From Paenisporosarcina indica (GTDB taxonomy: Bacteria; Bacillota; Bacilli; Bacillales_A; Planococcaceae), in assembly GCF_001939075.1 (NCBI RefSeq), contig NZ_MPTA01000002.1, forward strand, positions 1-64,000: a DNA stretch of 64,000 bases, read 5' to 3'. Positions 17,537-26,500 of this stretch are shown here, piece after piece. The translations under genes were made by a program, and so were the position numbers. Positions within the stretch are counted from its first letter, which is position 1. Each line of letters opens with the position of its first letter. A model generated the notes under the pieces. The model was not told where the DNA came from, did not search any database, and saw nothing but the letters and a program-made list of their open reading frames with translations.

Positions 17537-18634
17537 ATGGCGAAAATGGTGCTAGAAAATGTATTTAAAATTTATGATAAAAACGTAACCGCTGTATCGG
17601 ATTTCAATATAAGTGTAGAAGATCAAGAGTTTATTGTTCTAGTTGGTCCTTCGGGATGCGGAAAATCGACGACACTTCGGATGATTGCAGGTCTTGAAGA
17701 AATCTCTAAAGGAGAATTTCGCATCGATGACAAGTTGATGAACGACGTCCAACCAAAAGACCGCGATATCGCAATGGTGTTCCAAAACTATGCGCTTTAT
17801 CCTCATATGACCGTCTATGATAATATGGCTTTCGGCTTGAAATTAAGAAAGTTTAATAAAGCGGATATTGATCAACGTGTGAAAAATGCTGCTGAAATTC
17901 TTGGTCTAGAGACTTTCTTGAAAAGAAAACCAGCAGCTTTGTCAGGTGGGCAACGTCAACGTGTTGCACTCGGTCGTGCGATTGTACGTGATGCTAAATT
18001 ATTCTTGATGGATGAACCATTATCAAATCTTGATGCCAAACTACGTGTTCAAATGCGTGCGGAAATCGCTAAATTACACCGTCGCTTGAAAACGACAACG
18101 ATTTACGTAACACATGACCAAACAGAAGCGATGACGATGGCGAGCCGTCTAGTTGTAATGAAAGACGGATTTATTCAACAAATCGGGACGCCAAAAGAAG
18201 TGTATGAAACGCCTGAAAACGTATTTGTAGGCAGCTTTATCGGCTCACCTGCGATGAACTTCTTTAATGGGAAAGTTGTTAATGGCTATTTCGAGGTTGG
18301 GAAAGTTAAGTTGAAAATCCCTGCAAATAAACTGACTCAATTGATTGATCAAGGATACAATGGCAAAGATATGATTATTGGGGTAAGACCTGAACATATT
18401 TCGGAAGATGCTTCGTCACTGGCTAAATTTGCCGAATCTACAGTGAATGCACATGTGGAAGTTTCTGAATTAACGGGGGCTGAAATTATTATTTATTCAT
18501 CGCTCGAAGGTCAACAGTATGTGGCACGTGTAAGCTCAGAGTCATTTATCCAACCTGGTCAAAATCTTAAACTTGCGTTTGATTTAGATAGTGCTCATTT
18601 CTTTGATAAAGATACTGAGAGTCGTATTCGATAA
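17537..18634 (+). CDS. msmX: MsmX/UgpC-type multi-sugar ABC transporter ATPase
   Basis: The 365-residue length matches Bacillus MsmX. Walker A is GPSGCGKS at residues 37-44, the signature LSGGQ at 135-139, Walker B LFLMDEP at 155-161, and the H-loop is in TTIYVTHDQTEAMTMA. The C-terminal third is the regulatory OB-type domain of the MalK family, including VGSFIGSPAMNF and IGVRPEH. MsmX is known to power several sugar importers that lack their own ATPase. The importer at 9667-12972 has none, so this protein is its most likely motor (inference). ATG at 17537 has AAAGGGG eight bases upstream; an in-frame GTG at 17528 overlaps that site and is unlikely. Confidence 0.93.
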   Translation: MAKMVLENVFKIYDKNVTAVSDFNISVEDQEFIVLVGPSGCGKSTTLRMIAGLEEISKGEFRIDDKLMNDVQPKDRDIAMVFQNYALYPHMTVYDNMAFGLKLRKFNKADIDQRVKNAAEILGLETFLKRKPAALSGGQRQRVALGRAIVRDAKLFLMDEPLSNLDAKLRVQMRAEIAKLHRRLKTTTIYVTHDQTEAMTMASRLVVMKDGFIQQIGTPKEVYETPENVFVGSFIGSPAMNFFNGKVVNGYFEVGKVKLKIPANKLTQLIDQGYNGKDMIIGVRPEHISEDASSLAKFAESTVNAHVEVSELTGAEIIIYSSLEGQQYVARVSSESFIQPGQNLKLAFDLDSAHFFDKDTESRIR

Positions 18635-18654
18635 TTAAATTTGAAACCTTAAAT

Positions 18655-18686
18655 AGGGCTGCCGATAATTACGGCAGCCCTTTTTG
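18655..18686 (+). terminator. Terminator of msmX
   Basis: Ten-pair stem AGGGCTGCCG / CGGCAGCCCT with a seven-base loop, followed by TTTTT, 20 bp after the stop codon. Confidence 0.95.
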
Positions 18687-18747
18687 TTTGCATATCCTTT
18701 ATTTCAGACGTAGATTTCTATTTCCCATGCGTTTTCCTTGTAGATAT

Positions 18748-19443
18748 TTACAAATTTTTCGTTTGCAAATGTTTAATATGGGCGTTTTTTACACCATCAT
18801 CAACACGAACATAACTTTGCAAATAATTATATAATTGGTCAACCTCTGCGATGGTCATAAATTTATACGAGCTTTCCATATCCCGCATAATTATTTTTGT
18901 TAATGCATTTCGTTTTAGCACGATCACATTTGGAGAACTGACCGTTATTTTCTTAAGTGTACAACGTTCACTGAACACAATGTAGGACTTAAAGAGGTTG
19001 TCGTCTTCTAAATCTATAACGGATTTTAAAGCACTGATATGCCCTTTATTCTGCCAAATGGGATTATAAAAGTGATTTTTTTGCCTGTTCTCAAAAGTCT
19101 GCATCCAATTTTTGCTCTTCTCATCACCAAAAATCCAGCCACTATAATTCTTTGATTCAACTACATAAATACCTGTTTGGGAAAGCATGATCAAATCAAT
19201 CTCTGTTGTGGAGCCGTCTTTCTTCGGTATGTATAGATTGGTCATGAGCTTATGAGGACCTTTCAACTTTTCAAGGATGACAAAAGTCAAAAACTCCCCA
19301 TGGTTTCCTTTATCTAATAGGGTTTTCCAAAAGCTATTTCCACTTGCTGCTTTGTATTTCGAGTTTTTATATGTAAAATACTTTGGTAAAATAATTGCAG
19401 CAATTATGAAAACCGGAATCAAATAACCCAACATTATTCCCAT
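18748..19443 (-). CDS. Membrane-anchored NERD (nuclease-related) domain protein
   Basis: A 231-residue protein with an N-terminal membrane segment (about residues 3-22) followed by a NERD domain. The key pattern is EIDLIMLSQTGIYVVESKNYSGWIFG near residue 82, which holds the Asp and the Glu-x-Lys of the PD-(D/E)xK-like core. NERD proteins are widespread in Bacillales; their substrate is mostly unknown. The gene stands alone. ATG at 19443 follows GGAG by ten bases. A few bases beyond its stop there are traces of the TTTCAGACGT repeat class (CAGACGT at 18705). Confidence 0.85.
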   Translation of the reverse strand: MGIMLGYLIPVFIIAAIILPKYFTYKNSKYKAASGNSFWKTLLDKGNHGEFLTFVILEKLKGPHKLMTNLYIPKKDGSTTEIDLIMLSQTGIYVVESKNYSGWIFGDEKSKNWMQTFENRQKNHFYNPIWQNKGHISALKSVIDLEDDNLFKSYIVFSERCTLKKITVSSPNVIVLKRNALTKIIMRDMESSYKFMTIAEVDQLYNYLQSYVRVDDGVKNAHIKHLQTKNL

Positions 19444-19512
19444 TACTATCTTGTCTCCATTCCTTGATATAAGTAAAGCGACTGGATTTCGGCCTCTCCG
19501 TTCTGATGTTTA

Positions 19513-19698
19513 TCACGATTGATATTCAAGCTTCGCTAAAGGGAGAATCATGCTGATAATATTTTGGTCTTCTTCATTAAATTTCGTAATGAATGGGCGA
19601 TTGATCTTAAGCGTCGAGATCAGATTCTTAAACTTGGTTAAATAATTTAGGGAAGAATAGCTGGTCTTTCGATTAGTACCTATTAGTTTAGCACCTAT
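19513..19698 (-). pseudogene. C-terminal remnant of an unknown gene
   Basis: An uninterrupted 61-codon frame runs from just after an in-frame stop to a TGA at 19513, without any usable start codon. The encoded segment (for example KINRPFITKFNEEDQNIISM near its end) has a protein-like composition. I do not recognise the family. It sits upstream of the NERD gene in a region that also carries a repeat fragment and an orphan terminator, so it is probably what is left after a deletion. Confidence 0.35.
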
Positions 19699-19890
19699 TT
19701 ATGTAAATATATTGAATTTATTATATGTCCAACTACTCATTTTCGCAACCAATTTATTACTAAAACTGTAAATTCTCGAGTAAATTGAAAAAGAACCGGA
19801 TACCTTTAACGGATAAGGTACTCAAAAACTAGGTTGCCAATGTTCATGCCATGTAGTCATTTGCTCATACTTAAAAAGTTTTTCAGATAG

Positions 19891-19955
19891 GTCCCTTCAC
19901 AGAAGAAGATGCCGAGAGTTACGACAAGCGTTATTCTGGGGTTTTCCATCACTAA
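19891..19955 (-). repeat. Fragment of the 270-bp repeat tail
   Basis: TCCCTTCACAGAA, then TGCCGAG, then GGGGTTTT and ATCACT occur here in the same order and similar spacing as in the reverse complement of the tail of the units at 15755-16402. The phased-motif head is absent. Confidence 0.55.
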
Positions 19956-20008
19956 AATAAAAAGAGAGTACCATTAGAATACATACGTATTCCCATGGCG
20001 GCTCTCTT
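19954..20008 (-). terminator. Orphan intrinsic terminator
   Basis: On the minus strand a long imperfect hairpin (outer arms AAGAGAG/CTCTCTT, inner arms GAATAC/GTATTC) is followed by TTTTTATTTT. No minus-strand gene lies just upstream, which suggests a lost gene. Confidence 0.65.
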
Positions 20009-20224
20009 GGCTGTAGTTTTATTAGGCTCTATTAAAGAACAAGGTTGATTAATCATGAAGGAAATTTGAGAATGGGTTTCCCTATATAATTTTGCGCTGG
20101 ATATTTATATTAAAATAAATATAAGATCGTGAAAGTGTCCACTTAAACTAACGAGGCAGGTTAGTTCAAGAAGGAATTGTTACTATTTTGTCGGTCATTA
20201 CGTCTTATAATTGAGGTGAAGTTG

Positions 20225-20665
20225 ATGAAAAGATTGTTTGTTTTAATACTTGCAATTGGACTTATTTTAGTTGGATGTAATCAAGATGTAACGTTTAGTA
20301 ATGATGAAAAAACCAATGCGACGAAAGACAGGGTTTATAGCAATTCGTGGGATGGCAATCCCATAATTGTTAAACAAAAAAACGTTAATGAGGATTACGA
20401 AAAAGTTAATGAAGTAACTGATAGTATTGAAGTAGAGAAAGTAATAGAAGCCTTGGGAAATGCGGACTGGCAAGAGAATATTAAAGTAGATATACGTCCC
20501 CCAGATTATAGTTTTACTTGGAATTCATATAAACACAACGTTTGGATAAATGAAGAATCTGATAGATTAGAACTTATAATTGAAGGGCAATCAAATTATG
20601 GAACTTTATCTAAAGAATCTTCTAAAATTGTATTCGAAATCTTGACAGGCAAAAAACGCAAGTAA
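20225..20665 (+). CDS. Small predicted lipoprotein of unknown function
   Basis: The 146-residue protein begins with a lipoprotein signal peptide; lipobox LVGC places the cysteine at residue 18. The mature part is acidic and hydrophilic with no domain I recognise. ATG at 20225 follows GAGGTGAAG by a normal distance; the frame extends further upstream but without a better start. It is a single-gene unit that shares a bidirectional terminator with the RNase H gene. Outer membrane-surface location is expected. Confidence 0.75.
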   Translation: MKRLFVLILAIGLILVGCNQDVTFSNDEKTNATKDRVYSNSWDGNPIIVKQKNVNEDYEKVNEVTDSIEVEKVIEALGNADWQENIKVDIRPPDYSFTWNSYKHNVWINEESDRLELIIEGQSNYGTLSKESSKIVFEILTGKKRK

Positions 20666-20713
20666 CCAGGTTGACTTATTCAACTAACGGGTGCTTTAGT
20701 AAAAATAAGACAG

Positions 20714-20756
20714 AAAAAAATGAGCTTGAAAATGCTTATCCAAGCTCATTTTTTTC
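20714..20756. terminator. Bidirectional terminator
   Basis: TGAGCTTG / CAAGCTCA stem with a 12-base loop, flanked by seven As and seven Ts. It ends the lipoprotein gene on the plus strand and the RNase H-like gene on the minus strand. Confidence 0.93.
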
Positions 20757-20804
20757 TATACAAAACCAACTATTATCTTTAACATAGCCTTTTATTAAAG
20801 CAAC

Positions 20805-21470
20805 TTAATTATTCCCACCCAACTCACTAGTGGCGGTTATATCTACTCCATTTAGTGCCTGGGTAGCGAGTCGATCTGCTTCTGCGTTTGACTTTCTTGG
20901 TACCAACTCAAATTCTGGTTGGATGCCAAGGTTTTTTAGTTTTTCATCAATGCGATCCGCCCAATTTGATAAGTCTCTCTCGAGTGCCGGCCAATCGCCT
21001 TTCATTTGATTGATGACCACTTGCGAATCTCCGATAAAGTGTACCGGCATATGATGGACATTTAGTAGTTCGAGCTCTTGTATACTCAGAAAAAGTGCGG
21101 CATATTCGGCCTCGTTATTGGATGTGAGCTCAGCAGAAGGTGCGTTTCGACGCAACCTGTATGATTTCCCACTTTGCTCATAATAAATGACACAACCGAG
21201 TCCTGAGTTGCTGGTTGGATGATCGAAACCACCATCAAAATAGACTTTAACATTATGCGGTTCGGTTTCGATTCCTTTTAGATAGGCTTTTAACTCTTTG
21301 ACCGTCCAGGTGCTGTCGAATCGGTCAGTAAGTGTCATGCTTTTTGTACGCTTGGTACGCTCCAAGTCTTCCACAATGAGCAGCGCATGTGCTGCTGGCA
21401 TTTCATCGGAGTGGAATGTGGTTTCAGTACCCTTGGGTGTTTTGTATTGCCATTCAATTCGGATATGCAT
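20805..21470 (-). CDS. RNase HI-like protein (reverse-transcriptase-like / YpeP type)
   Basis: At 221 residues it has a short N-terminal region (about residues 1-70) and an RNase H domain. All four acidic active-site residues are visible: Asp79 (VYFDGG), Glu120 (SNNEAEY), Asp148 (GDSQVVINQ) and Asp199 (NAEADRLA). Such proteins can cut RNA in RNA-DNA hybrids; B. subtilis YpeP/YpdQ-like proteins are the likely relatives, and activity in that group is not always proven. Start: ATG at 21470 lies eight bases after AGGAGG, better than the TTG one codon upstream. Confidence 0.85.
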   Translation of the reverse strand: MHIRIEWQYKTPKGTETTFHSDEMPAAHALLIVEDLERTKRTKSMTLTDRFDSTWTVKELKAYLKGIETEPHNVKVYFDGGFDHPTSNSGLGCVIYYEQSGKSYRLRRNAPSAELTSNNEAEYAALFLSIQELELLNVHHMPVHFIGDSQVVINQMKGDWPALERDLSNWADRIDEKLKNLGIQPEFELVPRKSNAEADRLATQALNGVDITATSELGGNN

Positions 21471-21710
21471 CAATCAGTCCTCCTTACTCCTTTGAGTTGG
21501 TCTATAAAACATATTTCCTTTTCATACACATATAAACAGGATTAGTTTCCCCAAAGTAGTCTTGATTTATAAATCAACCCATAGTAAAAGGCCAGACCGG
21601 ACATCGTATTAACTAATTACGTGCAACTTAAGTGGTCTTCAACAGGTATGCCTTCGAGGTTAAAGGCATTTACGAAAATGGAAGCCATTGAATTTGAACT
21701 GGTAGTCGGG

Positions 21711-23225
21711 TTAATCAAATGTGTAAAACTCTTCACTAGTGGTTACTTGATATGGAGAAAATTCTTCAATCCTTCCACTTAATGTAGTGTCGTATTCCAA
21801 ACCATCAGGAGTGAATCGATAAATATCAGTTCCAAACACACGGTAACCAGTTTCGTAAAACAATTCCATCCATCCATCTTGTTCGATGTCATAGAGGTAT
21901 AGAACTGGTGCATTGTCAGCACTCACTGTAGTGGAAGCTCTACTTCCATCTTTGAACTCAACTGTGATTTCTACATTAGAATTGGAGTAACTGTCATCTT
22001 CATCAGTACCGCCTGTAAATGTAACGGTTTCTAACAATCCATCATTGTTTACATCAATATCCTGAGTTTCATAAAAACCGAACATGTCAGGAGCTTCCAA
22101 AACGAAATAGTCAAATGCAGCTGGGACGGCATCTTCTAAAGTTTGATCACGATTCGTTTCATCAAAATACGATACGGACTCTACTTCACTTGTCGAAAAC
22201 TTCCATGTCCCGTCTTGTGGTTTAAATGTATGAATGAGAATCGAATCATTATCTCGGAAGTCATCTCCTCCCTCTAACAATGTTGTCGTTTGTGTTAATC
22301 GTACTTTTACTTGTTCATCTGTTACTGATAGGAACTCAATATCACGTATGTCATAGGCAATGTCATAGTAGTCAAACAACGATTCGATTGTCTCTTTCGT
22401 TTGTTCGTATAACGAAATGTCACTGTTTTTATGGATCATGGACATATACTTTTCCTGGTCTTCACTTTCAAGAGCCCGTGTATTTTCTTGGATAAGGTCC
22501 AAAATCTCTTCTTCAATAATCGATTGTGAATCTTCTACATCTGATGTTTGACGGGAAGCATTCACTAGCAATGCTTCCTGTGACTGGTTAATGGAAGGAA
22601 TATACGTGAAAATCACCATCGTCACCACTAAATAAAGTGCAAATAACCCTAGTGTCAAAAATACACCAGTCCAACTACCATTACCTTTCAACTTAATGTT
22701 GTGTTGTAGTTGTGCAGGATCCTGGTAATAACCCTTCATTTTATGAATGTTCTTGTTGGCATGATGGCGGTAAAGGGAATTCCCCAAAATTCCTAATGTA
22801 CACCCAACACCAATGCCAATTGCATTACTCTGATAGGTGTCTTCTATTCCAAGTAGGGCCATTCCTAGATCAATCACCATGAAAATACCCAGCATGATGA
22901 AGATAGGCGTGAACATCTTGCGATAACCCAACCAAAAAACCCCAAAGATAAATGCTGCCCAATTCCAGGTATAATCCTTTTTAGACCATTTATGTAAGTA
23001 ATAATCCTGCTTTTTTCCTCCTACAAACAGCCTCAGTAACTGTTCGTCACTAGCGGAAGTGCTATTTAGGAGTGATGGTTCTTGATGATCGCTACTTCTG
23101 GAAAGTACTCCACTGTCTTCTTCTTTGCTAAGATTCACTTCTTTTTTTATCGAAATCGCATTTCCACAAACTTGGCAAAACTTTGCTTCATTATCTAACT
23201 TTGAACCGCACTGACCACAAAACAC
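21711..23225 (-). CDS. Zinc-ribbon membrane protein with DUF2628-like segment and extracellular tail
   Basis: The 504-residue protein starts with a zinc ribbon (CGQCG at 3-7 and CQVCG at 17-21). Residues about 70-180 contain several membrane segments with the aromatic WNWAAFIFGVFWLGYRKM pattern typical of DUF2628. Another membrane segment lies near residue 195 and the rest is probably outside, with an NTF2-like region and then DIDVNNDGLLETVTF, which resembles repeats found in FG-GAP/VCBS-type calcium-binding proteins. Function is unknown. It begins with GTG at 23225, well spaced from AGGAGG, and stands alone. Confidence 0.7.
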   Translation of the reverse strand: MFCGQCGSKLDNEAKFCQVCGNAISIKKEVNLSKEEDSGVLSRSSDHQEPSLLNSTSASDEQLLRLFVGGKKQDYYLHKWSKKDYTWNWAAFIFGVFWLGYRKMFTPIFIMLGIFMVIDLGMALLGIEDTYQSNAIGIGVGCTLGILGNSLYRHHANKNIHKMKGYYQDPAQLQHNIKLKGNGSWTGVFLTLGLFALYLVVTMVIFTYIPSINQSQEALLVNASRQTSDVEDSQSIIEEEILDLIQENTRALESEDQEKYMSMIHKNSDISLYEQTKETIESLFDYYDIAYDIRDIEFLSVTDEQVKVRLTQTTTLLEGGDDFRDNDSILIHTFKPQDGTWKFSTSEVESVSYFDETNRDQTLEDAVPAAFDYFVLEAPDMFGFYETQDIDVNNDGLLETVTFTGGTDEDDSYSNSNVEITVEFKDGSRASTTVSADNAPVLYLYDIEQDGWMELFYETGYRVFGTDIYRFTPDGLEYDTTLSGRIEEFSPYQVTTSEEFYTFD

Positions 23226-23405
23226 GTACTCTCCTCCTAATAATTCACACTACATATAGTTATATTCTACTAAATTTATAAATAATTTAATAGTCTAAAT
23301 TTACTGTGATTGAAAAGCGGTTTATTGGTCCAACGTTGGCAAAGTGACTGTCTGGATTAAATGATTTCTTCAGCACCTTATTAAGTATGTAGTAGAAGCT
23401 AACGT

Positions 23406-23476
23406 TATTCAGAGGTCACCTCGATTTTTCAGATATAACCCTCTAAAAGTCAGATTGAGCCATTGCTCACCCTTCT
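23406..23476 (+). repeat. Degenerate copy of the TTTCAGACGT-class phased element
   Basis: TTTCAGATAT at 23427 is followed 26 bp later by GATTGAGCCATTGCTCACCC, whose TGAGC and GCTCA arms can pair. An eroded motif (TATTCAGAGGT) lies about 20 bp before it. The tail matches the element at 48740-48850 closely. Confidence 0.6.
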
Positions 23477-23497
23477 CATGCCAACAATCTGTCCACG

Positions 23498-23528
23498 AAA
23501 AAAGAGCCGAAACGATTTCGGCTCTTTT
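23498..23528 (-). terminator. Terminator of the subtilisin gene
   Basis: Thirteen-pair stem built on AGAGCCGAAA / TTTCGGCTCT with a three-base loop, flanked by A and T runs, just after the stop codon at 23537. Confidence 0.95.
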
Positions 23529-23536
23529 CCCCATTA

Positions 23537-26500
23537 CTATTTCAGTAGTTCAAGTTTGTCCAATGCACGATACAGCATAACTGCTGCTTCAGCACGTGTT
23601 GCATTGTTCTTAGGATTGAACTGACCTTCATTCCCTAGAATTACACCAAGTGCAGTTGCTTTGTAGACGGATTCAATGGCAAATGCACCAATTGAACCAT
23701 GGTCCTTAAAGTTAGCTGGTGTTTCAAGGTTGTCAAGTTTTGCTTTGTTTTGGTATTCAACTGCTCGTACGACCATCGCAGCAATTTCTTCTCGTTTGAT
23801 TGGAGCGTCCGGATTGAATGAACCATCCGTTGTTCCGTTAACGATTCCTGCTTTAGCAGCAGCTTCAATGGCAGCGAATGCCCACTTCTTGCTTGTGTTG
23901 ACGTCATTAAACGTACCTTCATAAGCATTTAATGGAAGGTTTAGTGCACGGGCAAGCAATACAGCGAACTCGGCACGTGTAATTTGTGCGTTTGGTGCAA
24001 AGTTAGTTTCAGTTTTCCCTTGGATAATTCCTTTCGCTGCAAGAATATTAATCTCTTTTTTAGCGAAAATATTTGTAATATCCGAGAATACTGGTGGTGT
24101 TACTGGTTTAGGGTCCACTGGTTTTGGATCTACTGGTGGGTTCACGATAACAGGATCTGCCACTGACACATTGACAGTCACAGTTTTACCGCCGTAAGAA
24201 ACAGTGATAGTTGTCGTACCTTTTGCTTTCGCAGTCACTAAACCTTTCGTGACGGTTACCACTTTTGGATCTGTTACTGTATAAGTCGCTTCTTTCGTTA
24301 CGTCTTTTTCAGTTGGTTCCCCATCTTTAGCTGTTGTTATTTCTTTAACTGTCAGCTGGGATGTAAACCCTGTTGTTAAGCTAACTGTTGTTTTGTCTAC
24401 TGAAAGTGATTTTACTGGTTCAGGAGTCGATTCCACAACTGTTACCTTCACTTCGACAGTATTACCGTCTAGTCTAATGGAGACGGTAGCAGTACCTACA
24501 CCTTTAGCTGTAATCAGGCCTCTGTCTACGTTTACGACTTGACCATTTTCAAACGAGTAATGCACTTCATCCGTAACATCAGTTGTTACAGGATCTTTGC
24601 CTTCTTCTTTCACTGTTTTGAATACAGTGATTTGTTCAGTTTCGCCTACCTTCAGGCTGACATTTTCCTTGTCTACCGATAAAGTTACTTTTGGATCTGG
24701 AGTCGGGTCTTTTACTGTTACATAAACTGTTACTTCATTGCCACCGTAGGAAACGGTAATAGAAGTGGAACCTTCTCCAACAGCATCTAAGTAACCTTTA
24801 CTTGCTAATACCACATTTTCATCCGCCACAGTATACGTAGCTTTTGCAGTCACGTCTTCAGTTGTTGCTTCACCTTCATAAGGTGTTGTTGTTTGCGTAA
24901 CGGTAACTTTTGCCATATCACCTGTTGTTAAATCAAATAGTGATTGATTAACAGAAAGTGTGACAACCGGTTCTGGAATCGGATCTGTCACGGTTACTTT
25001 CACAGTCAATTCATGACCGCCGTAAGAAACGGTAACATTTGTTGAACCTGCAGACACTGCTGTAACCACGCCTTTATTAACAGTTGCTACTTCTTCGTTC
25101 GCCACAGTGTACGTAGCTTCAGTTGTTACGTCTTTGTTTGTTGCTTCACCATTATAAGGTTTTGTTGTTTGTGTAACCGTAAGGCTTGCTGTGTCACCTG
25201 CTGTCAGATCAAGTGTTGCTTGGTCAACAGAAAGTGATACCACTGGTGCCGGAATGACGGTTACTTCTACAGTCACTTCGTTTCCACCATATGAAACAGT
25301 GATGGTTGTTGAACCTGCAGATACTGCTGTAACCACGCCTTTATTCACAGTTGCTACTTCTTCGTTCGCCACAGTGTACGTAGCTTCAGTTGTTACGTCT
25401 TTGTTTGTTGCTTCACCATTATAAGGTTTTGTTGTTTGTGTAACAGTAAGTTTCGCTGTGTCACCTGCTGTCAGATCAAGTGTTGCTTGGTCAACAGAAA
25501 GTGATACTCCTGGTACCGGAATTACGGTTACTTCTACAGTCACTTTGTTTCCACCGTATGAAACAGTGATGGTTGTTGAACCTGCAGACACTGCCGTAAC
25601 CACGCCTTTATTCACAGTTGCTACTTCTTCGTTCGCCACAGTGTACGTAGCTTCAGTTGTTACGTCTTTGTTTGTTGCTTCACCATTATAAGGTTTAGTT
25701 GTTTGTGTAACCGTGAGGCTTGCTTTGTCACCTGCTGTCAGATCAAGTGTTGCTTGGTCAACAGAAAGTGATACCACTGGTGCCGGAATGACGGTTACTT
25801 CTACAGTCACTTTGTTTCCACCGTATGAAACAGTGATCGTAGTTGAACCTGCAGACACTGCCGTAACCACGCCTTTATTTACGGTTGCTACTTCTTCATC
25901 GGCAACTGTATAGGTAGCTAAAGCAGTCACGTTTTCTTTAGTCGCTTCCTCTTTATGAGGTGTTGTTGTTTGTGTTACTGTAAGATTTGCTGTATCTCCT
26001 GCTGTCAAATCAAGTTCTGTTTGGTCGACAGATAGAGTGACAACATCAGGGATCGCCACAGTTTCTACTGTGTATTCCTTAAGTGCCGTGTTACCTGCAA
26101 TGTCTTGAACAACGACAGATACGATATATTTTTGACCTTTTTCAAGATTCGTTAAATTGATGGAGTATGAACCATCCGCACCAATTGTGAATATACCTTC
26201 ATCAACTGTTGTATTTTCTCTGTCCTGAACGACATATTTTGCTTTAAGATAGTTATTCACGTCGAAGTTCACGACTTTGAAATGCTGTTCCAAAGGTGCC
26301 TTGAAGTCAAAGAACTGATCGGTTACTTTTCCTTTCATTGCATATTCAGGACCTTCTACGTCTGTAGCACTTCTACCCGTAATGACAGGCACCGCCGTTT
26401 TCACGAACATAGGCTGGATTGTTGCGTCCAAGGCAGGTTTCCCGGTGCCCGTTCCATTCAATCTAAATCCATACACGCCGTTTTTCAATGGTCCTTTTGC

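Noticed and set aside
25191-25913. Plus-strand frames of 66-77 codons repeated three times
   Set aside because: They are antisense to the Ig-like repeats of the subtilisin gene, have no ribosome sites and simply reflect the repeated DNA.
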